DNA of 64,000 nt, taken from G965207335 sp965207335 (GTDB taxonomy: Bacteria > Pseudomonadota > Gammaproteobacteria > PS1 > Pseudothioglobaceae). The translations under genes were made by a program, and so were the position numbers. The notes beneath the pieces were generated by a model. The model worked only from the letters and a program-made list of their open reading frames with translations. It made no database searches and was not told the DNA's origin. The DNA lies in assembly GCA_965207335.1 (NCBI GenBank), contig OZ242267.1, forward strand, positions 868,001 to 932,000, written 5' to 3'. This document shows, in pieces, positions 35,236 through 44,553 of the stretch (position 1 is the first letter of the stretch; every line of letters starts with the position of its first letter).

Positions 35236-38200
35236 ATGATTAAAAAACATATTACAAGCAATAAATTTACCATATCATCAATAGCAAAACATACTATGAA
35301 TACCAAAAATAAAACCTGCTCTGTTGTAAATACACTAAAATATCTTTTAGCTACACTTATTTTATTTACAGCATTTTTTAGTTCATCAGTTTATGCCATA
35401 GAAACAGCAAGCAATACATCTGGTGGCACATTTCTTGTTTATGATACTGGAGAAGTTGATAGTCTTATTGGTTCCGTATCAGCAACAGCAGATGCCGCAT
35501 CAGCAATAGCAAATGCTATTGCAGCAACTGCAAATGCCGCATCAGCAACAGCAAATTCTGCCTCAGCAATAGCAAATGCTGCATCAGCAATAGCAAATTC
35601 TGCCTCAGCAACTGCTAATACAAACAGCCAGAATATTAATGATGCTACCCAAGGCATTGCTTTAATAACAACTAATACTGATACAGGTGTGGTTAATGTT
35701 GCAAGTGCCAATATTGGCACAGAAGGTTTAAATGTTACTGGTGATACCAGCCTAAGCACTTTATCAACCTCAGGACAAGCATCACTAGCAAGTGTTCAGG
35801 TTACAGGCACATTAAATGTTGGTGGCGATACTAATTTAGGCACTAATGCTAACTCTCAGGTAAATATTGCAAACGGTGGTAGTAGCACAGTTAGTATAGC
35901 AACTAATAATAGTAGTAACTCTGCAAACACTGTAAATATTGCTAATGGCAATGGCAATGGACTTAATGCTGTTAATATTGCCAGCGGTAGTGGTAATAAT
36001 GAAGAGGTTAACATTGCTAATGGCACTGGAACTGATAAAAATGTTAATATTGCAACAGGAGGTACTAGTGGTGCTATTACAATTGGTAATGCAGACATTG
36101 ATACAACTGTTGGCGGTGCTTTAACTGTTACAGGAGTACTAACAGCTAATGGCGATGTTAATTTAGGAGCTAGTGGTACTGTTGCGATTGGTTATACTGG
36201 CAATAATAACACCGTTGATATTGCCAGTGGTAATGGTAATAATCAAGAGGTTAATATAGCTAACGGTGTTGGCACTGATAATACTGTTAATATTGCAACA
36301 GGAGGTCTTAGTGGTGCTATTACAATTGGTAATGCAAATATTGGTACAACAGTAGGTGGCAGTTTTGCTGCTAGTGGTAGTATTAGCTTAGGTGATAATA
36401 GCACTGACCAACTTACAGTTAATACCCAACAGTTAAACATAGGTACTAGTTATGCATCTATAACTACTGACAATGTTGATATAGGTAATGATAATACTGG
36501 GCAAACAAACATTTTAAGCGATGATATTAATATTGGTAATACAAATACTGCAAACATAGATATTAATGGTGATACATTTACCACTAGTGTAACAAATCAA
36601 AACACTCTTGTAACTGGTACTTCAAGTGCAACTTATGGTACTCAAAATATTAATGTTACTGATACTCAAACCCTTGATATAACTAATCAAACAGGAAATA
36701 TTAATACCTCAAATTTGACTTATCAAGACCAAACAGTAACAGCAGCCAACCAAAATTTTAATGTTACTGATACTCAAACCCTTGATATAACTAACCAAAC
36801 AGGAAATATTGATACCTCAAATTTGACTTATCAAGACCAAACAGTAACAGCAGCCAACCAAAATTTTAATGTTACTGATACTCAAACCCTTGATATTGCT
36901 AACCAAACAGGAAATATTGATACCTCAAATTTGACTTATCAAGACCAAACAGTAACAGCAAACAATCAAACTAATAATATTACTACCCAAAATGATACTA
37001 TTGGCACTCAAGCACTTGATATAACTAACCAAACAGGAAATATTGATACCTCAAATTTGACTTATCAAGACCAAACAGTAACAGCAAACAATCAAAATGT
37101 TAATGTTACTGATACTCAAACCCTTGATATAACTAACCAAACAGGAAATATTGATACCTCAAATTTGATTTATCAAACCCAAACAGTAACAGCAACCAAC
37201 CAAAATGTTAATGTTACTGATACTCAAACCCTTGATATAACTAATCAAACAGGAAATATTGATACCTCAAATTTGACTTATCAAGACCAAACAGTAACAG
37301 CAAACAATCAAACTAATAATATTACTACCCAAAATGATACTATTGGTACTCAAAATCTTAATATTACTAACCAAACAGGAAATATTAATACCTCAAATTT
37401 GACTTATCAAGACCAAACAGTAACAGCAAACAATCAAACTAATAATATTACTACCCAAAATGATACTATTGGTACTCAAAATCTTAATATTACTAACCAA
37501 ACAGGTACTATTGATAATTCAACATTAACTTATGTTAATCAAGTTGTTAATGTAACAGGTGGAGCATTTACAAATTATAGCAGTAGTGCTATAAACACAA
37601 CAACTTATAGTAATGGTGCTAGAAGTGCAACAACAACAGTAGTTTCTGATTGGGCTGGATTTAATACGACTATTTCAAACTCTGCTAGTACCTTTATTTC
37701 AAAGCAAACAGTAGATGGTAGTAATAACAGTATTATAGATAATGCAACTAGCATAACATATAGTAATATTATTCAAGCAACCAACCTTATAAACTTAGGG
37801 GTAAGAAATCAAGGTAATAGTGGCTCTATCTATAATGGCATAGTAGTTAATGACACTCAAACATCATTAACAGGTGGTACTACTAATCAAACTACTCTTA
37901 TACTGAATGACAATGGTGCTACATTTAAAAACGCTAGTGGTGTTCCTGTTCAAGTCCATGGTGTTAATGATGGTACAGGTCCTTTTGATGCGGTAAATTT
38001 TAGACAATTAGATAAAGTATCAAAAGGTGTTTCTATGGCTATGGCTATTGCCTCATTGCCTAAGGCATCTGGTGGACAAAGCTCATTTAGTGGCTCTCTT
38101 GGTGTTTTTGATGGTCATACTGCTATTGCTCTAGGTTTTTCACATCATGATGATGAAAATAATATTAAATGGAATTTAAGTGGCTCAACATCAGGCGGTG

Positions 38201-38238
38201 AAGCATCAGGTGCTGCTGGTATTGGCTGGAGTTTTTAA
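35236..38238 (+). CDS. YadA-like trimeric autotransporter adhesin
   Basis: 1000 residues. Long extended signal region (about 1-55; an ATG at residue 21 could be used) ending VYA. Ala/Ser-rich heptad region (about 78-130), then head-like repeats VNIANG / VNIASG / AITIGNA (about 200-390), then a highly regular region (about 470-770) of 36- and 42-residue units containing TQTLDITNQTGNIDTSNLTY. The C-terminus (about 910-1000) has DAVNFRQLDKV, GVSMAMAIASLP, DGHTAIALGFSHH and ends in Phe, as in the YadA anchor that forms a trimeric outer-membrane barrel. Very Asn/Thr-rich. A perfect terminator follows. Likely role: surface attachment to host, particles or other cells. Confidence 0.88.
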   Translation: MIKKHITSNKFTISSIAKHTMNTKNKTCSVVNTLKYLLATLILFTAFFSSSVYAIETASNTSGGTFLVYDTGEVDSLIGSVSATADAASAIANAIAATANAASATANSASAIANAASAIANSASATANTNSQNINDATQGIALITTNTDTGVVNVASANIGTEGLNVTGDTSLSTLSTSGQASLASVQVTGTLNVGGDTNLGTNANSQVNIANGGSSTVSIATNNSSNSANTVNIANGNGNGLNAVNIASGSGNNEEVNIANGTGTDKNVNIATGGTSGAITIGNADIDTTVGGALTVTGVLTANGDVNLGASGTVAIGYTGNNNTVDIASGNGNNQEVNIANGVGTDNTVNIATGGLSGAITIGNANIGTTVGGSFAASGSISLGDNSTDQLTVNTQQLNIGTSYASITTDNVDIGNDNTGQTNILSDDINIGNTNTANIDINGDTFTTSVTNQNTLVTGTSSATYGTQNINVTDTQTLDITNQTGNINTSNLTYQDQTVTAANQNFNVTDTQTLDITNQTGNIDTSNLTYQDQTVTAANQNFNVTDTQTLDIANQTGNIDTSNLTYQDQTVTANNQTNNITTQNDTIGTQALDITNQTGNIDTSNLTYQDQTVTANNQNVNVTDTQTLDITNQTGNIDTSNLIYQTQTVTATNQNVNVTDTQTLDITNQTGNIDTSNLTYQDQTVTANNQTNNITTQNDTIGTQNLNITNQTGNINTSNLTYQDQTVTANNQTNNITTQNDTIGTQNLNITNQTGTIDNSTLTYVNQVVNVTGGAFTNYSSSAINTTTYSNGARSATTTVVSDWAGFNTTISNSASTFISKQTVDGSNNSIIDNATSITYSNIIQATNLINLGVRNQGNSGSIYNGIVVNDTQTSLTGGTTNQTTLILNDNGATFKNASGVPVQVHGVNDGTGPFDAVNFRQLDKVSKGVSMAMAIASLPKASGGQSSFSGSLGVFDGHTAIALGFSHHDDENNIKWNLSGSTSGGEASGAAGIGWSF
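36652..37515 (+). repeat. In-gene tandem repeats of the adhesin stalk
   Basis: About eight units of 108 bp (36 residues) and 126 bp (42 residues, with an inserted TNNITTQNDTIGTQ). Neighbouring units are nearly identical at DNA level, so copy number can change by slippage or recombination while staying in frame. Confidence 0.85.
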
Positions 38239-38273
38239 GATTATTTATTAATAATGATACTAAAAAATTATAT

Positions 38274-38300
38274 AAGGCAGGTTATCAACCTGCCTTTTGT
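38274..38300 (+). terminator. Intrinsic terminator of the adhesin gene
   Basis: Perfect 10-bp stem AAGGCAGGTT / AACCTGCCTT with a 3-base loop followed by TTTGTT, 35 bp after the adhesin stop codon. It ends 2 bp before the ATG of the next gene. Confidence 0.9.
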
Positions 38301-38301
38301 T

Positions 38302-38598
38302 ATGAAAAATATAATAAAATTGCTTATATTACTTTTATTTTTCAGTAATAACAATTTATTTGCAAAAGATATTACTGTATGTGTTATTGATGGTAATAGC
38401 AAAAATAACCCCAAGTATTATCATATGCCAAATACAGCTACTAGATTAGTTTGTGAGTTAAGTAAGAATAGTGCTGTACAAACACTTGCTACTATGTATA
38501 ACAGTGGCTGGAATTTAATTCAAGTGGTTAAAGTAGATGCTAGATATACAGATAAAGATAAACTTGCACCATCTCCAATCTTATACTTTGAAAAATAA
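38302..38598 (+). CDS. Small exported protein of unknown function
   Basis: 98 residues from the ATG at 38302, which gives a clean signal sequence (MKNIIKLLILLLFFSNNNLFA). A longer frame from 38254 would run through the terminator hairpin and is rejected. The mature part has two cysteines (DITVCVIDG, TRLVCELSK) and ends in PSPILYFEK. Ten bases before uvrA, so possibly co-transcribed with it. No family recognised. Confidence 0.65.
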   Translation: MKNIIKLLILLLFFSNNNLFAKDITVCVIDGNSKNNPKYYHMPNTATRLVCELSKNSAVQTLATMYNSGWNLIQVVKVDARYTDKDKLAPSPILYFEK

Positions 38599-38607
38599 TT
38601 TTTTTAA

Positions 38608-41421
38608 GTGATAGATAAAATTAGTATTAGAGGTGCTAAAACCCATAATTTAAAAAATATTAGTGTTGATATACCTAGAAATAAATTAGTAGTAATTACA
38701 GGTTTGTCTGGTTCAGGTAAGTCATCACTTGCTTTTGACACTATTTATGCCGAAGGACAAAGACGGTATGTAGAATCATTGTCTTCTTATGCTAGACAGT
38801 TTTTATCTTTGATGGAAAAACCTGATGTTGAACTAATAGAAGGCTTGTCCCCTGCTATATCTATTGAGCAAAAAACCACATCACACAACCCTCGTTCAAC
38901 AGTTGGCACTACCACCGAAATATATGATTATTTGCGTTTATTATTTGCCAGAGTAGGCAAGCCTAAATGCCCTACACATAATCTTGTGTTAGAATCACAA
39001 ACCATAAGTCAAATGGTGGACTCTATTGTAAAACGCCCAGATGGACAAAAAATTATGATTTTAGCACCCATAGTGCAAAACCATAAAGGTGAATATAAAA
39101 AAACCTTATTAGAATTACAGGCACAAGGATTTTTACGAGTTAGAATTGATGGTAAGATTTTTTATTTAGATGATTTACCAGATATTGATGCTAAAAAATA
39201 CCATACTATTGAAATAGTAGTTGATAGACTTAAAATAAAACCTGATATTTCTACTAGATTATCAGAGTCGTTAACAACAGCACTAGAACTAGGTAATAAT
39301 GTAGTAAAAATTGCCACTATAGATAGTGATAACGATATTGAACAAGTATTTTCTGCTAAATTTGCTTGTATAAAATGTGGTTATAGTTTAGAAGAGTTAG
39401 AACCTAGATTATTTTCTTTTAATAACCCTATAGGTGCTTGCAATAAATGTGATGGCTTAGGTATTAGAGATGTTTTTGATAAGGATAAAATAGTAGCAAA
39501 CCATAAACTTAGTTTGGCAGACGGTGCTATTTATGGCTGGGGTTGTGCAAATGGATATTTTTATCAAATGTTAGTTTGCGTTGCTAAATATTATAAATTT
39601 AATATTAATGTACCGTTTAATAAATTGGATAAAAAATACCAGAAAATAATACTTTATGGTAGTGGTAATGACAAAATAAGTTGTATTCGCGACTCCATGC
39701 ACGGTGTTGTAAAAACTAAAAAACCTTTTTTAGGTGTTATTGAGCATATAAAACGCCGTTATCAAGATAGTTTATCTAGTTCTGTTCGTGAGCAATTATC
39801 TCGTTATATTACTAGCAAAGAATGTAACGATTGCAGTGGTGAAAGATTAAACATAGCAGCCAGAAATATTTTTGTAGCAAATGCTAACCTTCCAAGTTTA
39901 ACTAAAAAATCTATTTCTCAATTGGTAGAGTTTTTTGATAATTTATCGTTAGATGGCTATAAAGCAGAAATAGCTCAAAAAATTGTTAGTGAAATATCCC
40001 AAAGATTAAAATTTTTATTAAATGTAGGGCTAGAGTATTTGAGCTTAGATAGAAGAGTAAGAACACTATCAGGAGGAGAATCACAAAGAATACGCCTTGC
40101 CAGTCAAATAGGTGCTGGACTTATGGGAGTTTTATATGTCTTAGATGAGCCATCTATTGGCTTGCATCAAAGAGATAATAAAAAATTATTAAATACCCTG
40201 ATTTATCTTAGGGATTTAGGAAATACAGTAATTGTAGTAGAACACGATACTGAGACTATTAATACTGCTGATTTTGTATTAGATATAGGACCTTTTGCTG
40301 GACAATACGGTGGAGAAGTTATAGCAACAGGTAGCCCTTGTGATATTAAAAATAATACTAAATCTTTAACAGGTGATTATCTTAGTGGTCGTTTAGAAAT
40401 TAAAGTCCCAAAAAAACGCAAGGGATTTAGTAAATATTTTAAAATATTTGGTGCATGTGCTAATAATTTAAAAAATATTAACTTAGCACTTCCTATTGGA
40501 GTACTTACCTGTATTACTGGTGTGTCTGGTTCTGGAAAATCAACCTTAATTAATAATACCTTATATCCTCTGGTGGCTAGACACTTAAATAACTCACAAA
40601 TTTTAATATCAGAATATAAAAAATTTAGTGGGATGGAATTTTTTGACAAGGTTGTTAATATAGATCAAAGCCCAATTGGTAGAACTCCTAGGTCTAATCC
40701 TGCCACTTATACAGGAGTTTTTACCTTAATCCGTGATTTATTTGCTAAAACATTAGAAAGTAGAACAAGAGGTTATAAGTCAGGCAGGTTTAGTTTTAAT
40801 ATAAAAGGTGGGAGATGCGAGGCTTGTAAAGGTGATGGTTTAATAAAAGTAGAAATGCATTTTTTGGCAGATATATATGTTAAATGTGATGTGTGTCAAA
40901 GTAGTAGGTATAACAGAGAAACATTAGAAGTTTTATACAAAGGTAAAAATATTGCTGATATTTTGGCTATGTCTGTTGATAAGGCGTTGGAATTTTTTAA
41001 ATCTATGCCAAAAATTAAACAAAAATTACAAACTATAATAGATGTTGGTTTATCTTATATTTTGTTAGGGCAAAATGCTGTTACTTTATCAGGTGGTGAG
41101 GCTCAAAGAATTAAATTAGCCAAAGAATTATCTAAAATTGATACAGGGCATACCCTATATATTTTAGACGAGCCTACAACAGGGCTACATTTTCATGATG
41201 TTAAACAATTACTAAGCGTAACTCAAACACTAAGAGATAGAGGAAATACTATTGTGATTATTGAACATAATTTAGATGTGATAAAAACTGCAGATTGGAT
41301 TATTGATTTAGGACCAGAAGGCGGTGATAATGGTGGTAAAATTATATTTAGTGGCACTCCAGAGGACATAGTATTAAATAAAAAGTCCTATACAGGATTG
41401 TATTTAAAACCATACTTATAA
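38608..41421 (+). CDS. uvrA: Excinuclease ABC subunit A
   Basis: 937 residues, full length, GTG start (IDKISIRGAKTHNLKN). Damage recognition ATPase of nucleotide excision repair. Two ABC modules: Walker A GLSGSGKSSLAFDT and GVSGSGKSTLINNT, signatures LSGGESQRIRLASQIG and LSGGEAQRIKLAKEL, Walker B YVLDEPSIGLH and YILDEPTTGLH. Zinc sites CIKCG..CNKC and CEACKGDG..CDVC are intact. Encoded alone with a small exported-protein gene in front. Confidence 0.97.
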   Translation: MIDKISIRGAKTHNLKNISVDIPRNKLVVITGLSGSGKSSLAFDTIYAEGQRRYVESLSSYARQFLSLMEKPDVELIEGLSPAISIEQKTTSHNPRSTVGTTTEIYDYLRLLFARVGKPKCPTHNLVLESQTISQMVDSIVKRPDGQKIMILAPIVQNHKGEYKKTLLELQAQGFLRVRIDGKIFYLDDLPDIDAKKYHTIEIVVDRLKIKPDISTRLSESLTTALELGNNVVKIATIDSDNDIEQVFSAKFACIKCGYSLEELEPRLFSFNNPIGACNKCDGLGIRDVFDKDKIVANHKLSLADGAIYGWGCANGYFYQMLVCVAKYYKFNINVPFNKLDKKYQKIILYGSGNDKISCIRDSMHGVVKTKKPFLGVIEHIKRRYQDSLSSSVREQLSRYITSKECNDCSGERLNIAARNIFVANANLPSLTKKSISQLVEFFDNLSLDGYKAEIAQKIVSEISQRLKFLLNVGLEYLSLDRRVRTLSGGESQRIRLASQIGAGLMGVLYVLDEPSIGLHQRDNKKLLNTLIYLRDLGNTVIVVEHDTETINTADFVLDIGPFAGQYGGEVIATGSPCDIKNNTKSLTGDYLSGRLEIKVPKKRKGFSKYFKIFGACANNLKNINLALPIGVLTCITGVSGSGKSTLINNTLYPLVARHLNNSQILISEYKKFSGMEFFDKVVNIDQSPIGRTPRSNPATYTGVFTLIRDLFAKTLESRTRGYKSGRFSFNIKGGRCEACKGDGLIKVEMHFLADIYVKCDVCQSSRYNRETLEVLYKGKNIADILAMSVDKALEFFKSMPKIKQKLQTIIDVGLSYILLGQNAVTLSGGEAQRIKLAKELSKIDTGHTLYILDEPTTGLHFHDVKQLLSVTQTLRDRGNTIVIIEHNLDVIKTADWIIDLGPEGGDNGGKIIFSGTPEDIVLNKKSYTGLYLKPYL

Positions 41422-41654
41422 ATATCCTACTCCATATTATCAGTATAAATAGCTATTTTACCTGCTAAATTATGGTCTTTTAAGTGCTTTGTAATTTAAC
41501 TTATATATATTTATGTAATAAAAAATTAGTGGTTATTTATTTTGGTATAATTTTGCAAGATTACATTATATAATTAGAATAAATACCATATATTTAATAT
41601 AAAAGTAAATGAACTTATACATAATATTTAATAAATTTGATATAATTACTTAGA

Positions 41655-43496
41655 ATGAAGAATCTAAAATACAACCTTAATAAAAATATAGTAATAGGCA
41701 AGTTTAGTCAAATAGATTTATCAAAGTTATGTCAATATATTACAGAGAAAAGTTTTAAATCTGGTAAAAAAATATTTTCTATAAATGACGAAATTAAACA
41801 TTACTACTTAATTAAATCTGGTTCTGTTAATATTATTTCCGAGTCTGGAGAAGTCAACAATATAAATAAAAATGAATCTTTTGGGGATGAAAGCATTATA
41901 GGCTTTGATTGTGCTATTTCTAATGCAGTTACTAGTTCTGATTGTGAGCTAATACTTATAAACAAGGATTTTATTGCCCGCACAGAATCATTTCAACAAG
42001 AAAAAAAATGGGCACATAATAACCTGTTACGCAATATTAGTAAAAAATATAATGCTGAATTAATAGCAACAAATGATGCAATTAAACATGATGGTTATCT
42101 TGTATCTACTATTGGTTGGATAGTAAGTGTTATCGTACCTATATTGACAGTGTATGGTTTGTCATTACTGGATTATCCACCAACTAGAAACCAATCATTG
42201 TTAATATATATATTTCTATCGTCACTATCTATGTGGACTTTCAAATTAGTGCCTGAATTTGTACCAGCACTTTATTTATTATTAGGAATGATATTGCTCT
42301 CATTAGCTCCGAGTGCTGTGGTACTAAGCGGATTTTATTCTGATGCTTTCTTTTTAGCAATATCTTTATCAATACTAGGAGTCATAATTAGTATATCTGG
42401 ACTCAGTTATAGGATTTTACTACATTTATTTGCAATTGGGCATAACAATAGCATGTGGAGACATTTTGCTTTATTCTTATCTGGAGCATTAATAACCCCT
42501 GTAATACCTAGTGCTAATGGCAGGGTAAATATTTTACATCCATTATTTCACGAAACATTATCGCTATATAAAATTAAAAAAGGCTCATTAGAATACCAAA
42601 GATTAATTGCTACAACCTTAGGCGGTATAAGCCTACTATCACCTATATTCTTAACTAGCAAATCTATAAACTTATTAGCATTAGGAATGTTATCTACACA
42701 AGATCAGTATAACTTTCAATTTTATTATTGGTTTGTATCTGCCTCTGTTGTTGGTATTATTATAGTGTTATTTTATAGTTTTTTTAGTTGGTTTTTGTTT
42801 CGTAATGAACAAAATAACACTATTAATATTGATTTTTTAAAGGTCCAACTTGATATTTTAGGAAGGGTTAGTGCAGAAGAAATTTTTGCTATTATTTCTA
42901 TATTATTATTTGCAGTTATTGTATTTACTAGTAGTATTCATAATCTTCAAGTATCTTGGCTAGCAATGTTATTGGCAATTTTTTTATTTATACTAGGTGT
43001 ATTAAAAAGAAAGAATTTTAATCACTCTATAGATTGGGATTTTTTAATATTTTTATCATCTTTGTTAGGTTTTGCTAATACTATGAGCTATTCTGGTTTA
43101 GATGATTGGATAAATAATTATACTAGCTGGATAACTGTTATAATGGACTCTAATTTTATTAAATTTACCGCTATATTATCAGTAATAACTTTTATACTTA
43201 GATTGTTTTTGCCTATTAATATAGCAGTAATATTATTAGCAAGCATATTAATTCCTGTTGCAACTAATGATGATAATGTTAGTGCTTGGTTGGTTGTTTT
43301 TATTGTATTGTTATTCTCAGAAAACTATACTTATAACTTTAGTGCTTCTTATGTTATGCAATTTGTATCATTATCGAATGATACAAAAGTTTATCCTCGC
43401 TTAATATTATTACAAGTACTGGTTTATATAGCTAAATTTATAGCAGTTGTTTTATCTATTCCATTTTGGATATATTTGGGTATTTTAGTGGTATGA
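41655..43496 (+). CDS. Cyclic-nucleotide-binding domain fused to SLC13/DASS-like anion permease
   Basis: 613 residues. Residues about 12-130 form a cNMP-binding beta-roll (GKKIFSINDEIKHYYLIKSGSVNII, ESFGDESIIGF). From about 150 on there are 11-13 hydrophobic helices with the layout of the divalent anion:Na+ symporter/ArsB superfamily: paired re-entrant-like regions (ITPVIPSANGRVNILHPL near 285-305; LPINIAVILLASILIPVA near 515-535). Substrate unknown; sulfate, sulfite or dicarboxylates are usual for the superfamily. A cNMP domain would gate transport by a nucleotide or by membrane energy state. Upstream, TATAAT (41641-41646) is close to the start. Confidence 0.72.
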   Translation: MKNLKYNLNKNIVIGKFSQIDLSKLCQYITEKSFKSGKKIFSINDEIKHYYLIKSGSVNIISESGEVNNINKNESFGDESIIGFDCAISNAVTSSDCELILINKDFIARTESFQQEKKWAHNNLLRNISKKYNAELIATNDAIKHDGYLVSTIGWIVSVIVPILTVYGLSLLDYPPTRNQSLLIYIFLSSLSMWTFKLVPEFVPALYLLLGMILLSLAPSAVVLSGFYSDAFFLAISLSILGVIISISGLSYRILLHLFAIGHNNSMWRHFALFLSGALITPVIPSANGRVNILHPLFHETLSLYKIKKGSLEYQRLIATTLGGISLLSPIFLTSKSINLLALGMLSTQDQYNFQFYYWFVSASVVGIIIVLFYSFFSWFLFRNEQNNTINIDFLKVQLDILGRVSAEEIFAIISILLFAVIVFTSSIHNLQVSWLAMLLAIFLFILGVLKRKNFNHSIDWDFLIFLSSLLGFANTMSYSGLDDWINNYTSWITVIMDSNFIKFTAILSVITFILRLFLPINIAVILLASILIPVATNDDNVSAWLVVFIVLLFSENYTYNFSASYVMQFVSLSNDTKVYPRLILLQVLVYIAKFIAVVLSIPFWIYLGILVV

Positions 43497-43518
43497 CTAT
43501 TTTAATGGACAGCTAATT

Positions 43519-44553
43519 ATGAAAGATATTGATGTAGATGGACGAATAGTAGGACCTATAATATTTATAATATTTAGTATCTTATTTTTATATTTTATTA
43601 TATCTAAAACACCTAAAATATTAATACTACACAGTTATAATTCAGAATATATTTGGACTAGTATTGTTGATAAATCCTTGCGCTCAGAACTAAAAAAACA
43701 ACAAGGTAGAAGAGTAAAGTTTTTTTATATGAATAGTAAGTATGTTTATAATAAAGCCACAGAAGTATCAGCACAAAAAGTAGTGGAGCAATATGACCCT
43801 GATTTAATAATTGCCTTTGATGATAATGCTCAAAAATTTTTGTCAAGATATTATTTAAATTCTGGTATTAAAATAATATTTGCTGGTGTTAATGGTGGGG
43901 TGGAACAATATAATTATATAAATAATAAAAATGTTACTGGGATTTTTGAAAGAAAGCCAATAACAGGAATATTGTTTATATTAAGACAATTAAATTATCA
44001 TCACGATAAGCACCATAGAAAAGGTTTGATGCTTCTAGTAGATTCTAGTAATTCTAGTAAAAAAGATGCTGAATTCTTAAAATCCAAAGATTGGAAAGAA
44101 TTTAAATTTACAAGCGAAATAGCTGTTACATTTGATGATTGGAAAAAACAAATACTTAATATCAAAAAAAGAGATATTGACTTTTTGTTATTATCAGGAT
44201 ATCGTAAATTAGTTGTTGGGAAAAAAGATGGTGTCGAACAATATGCTGATTATAAAAAAGTAGTTAAATGGACTAATAAAAATACCCCAGTACCAATTGT
44301 TGCACTAAATATTTTTGCGGCTAAAGATGGGTTTCCTTTAGCTATAGGTAGTTCTGCTTATGAACAAGTTCATATTGCTCTAGATATGGCAAATAAAATT
44401 TTTGATAAAAACACCTCGCCAGGAAGTATTCCTTACAGGTACCCTAAATTCTATAGTGTAAGCATAAATAAAACATCAATGTTAAAATCAAAGTATCACA
44501 TACCCAGTTTTTTAGAGTCTTTTGCAGGCTCATCACACAATATTTATGAGTAG
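43519..44553 (+). CDS. Membrane-anchored ABC substrate-binding-like protein
   Basis: 344 residues. One N-terminal membrane helix (about 10-28), then two Rossmann-like lobes of the ABC_sub_bind type: KILILHSYNSEYIWT near 32-46, DPDLIIAFDDNAQKF, GIKIIFAGVNGG and a second lobe with DFLLLSGY and PVPIVALNIFAAKDGFPLAIG. In related proteins this domain is a ligand sensor or a binding protein. Twenty-two bases after the permease gene, so the two may work together. No transporter ATPase or permease of the ABC type is adjacent. Confidence 0.65.
   Translation: MKDIDVDGRIVGPIIFIIFSILFLYFIISKTPKILILHSYNSEYIWTSIVDKSLRSELKKQQGRRVKFFYMNSKYVYNKATEVSAQKVVEQYDPDLIIAFDDNAQKFLSRYYLNSGIKIIFAGVNGGVEQYNYINNKNVTGIFERKPITGILFILRQLNYHHDKHHRKGLMLLVDSSNSSKKDAEFLKSKDWKEFKFTSEIAVTFDDWKKQILNIKKRDIDFLLLSGYRKLVVGKKDGVEQYADYKKVVKWTNKNTPVPIVALNIFAAKDGFPLAIGSSAYEQVHIALDMANKIFDKNTSPGSIPYRYPKFYSVSINKTSMLKSKYHIPSFLESFAGSSHNIYE

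Noticed and set aside
35439..35759. Ala/Val-rich frames antisense to the adhesin
   Set aside because: Produced by the repetitive composition of the adhesin gene read on the other strand.
38254..38301. N-terminal extension of the small exported protein
   Set aside because: It would be translated through the adhesin terminator hairpin and would spoil the signal sequence that begins at 38302.
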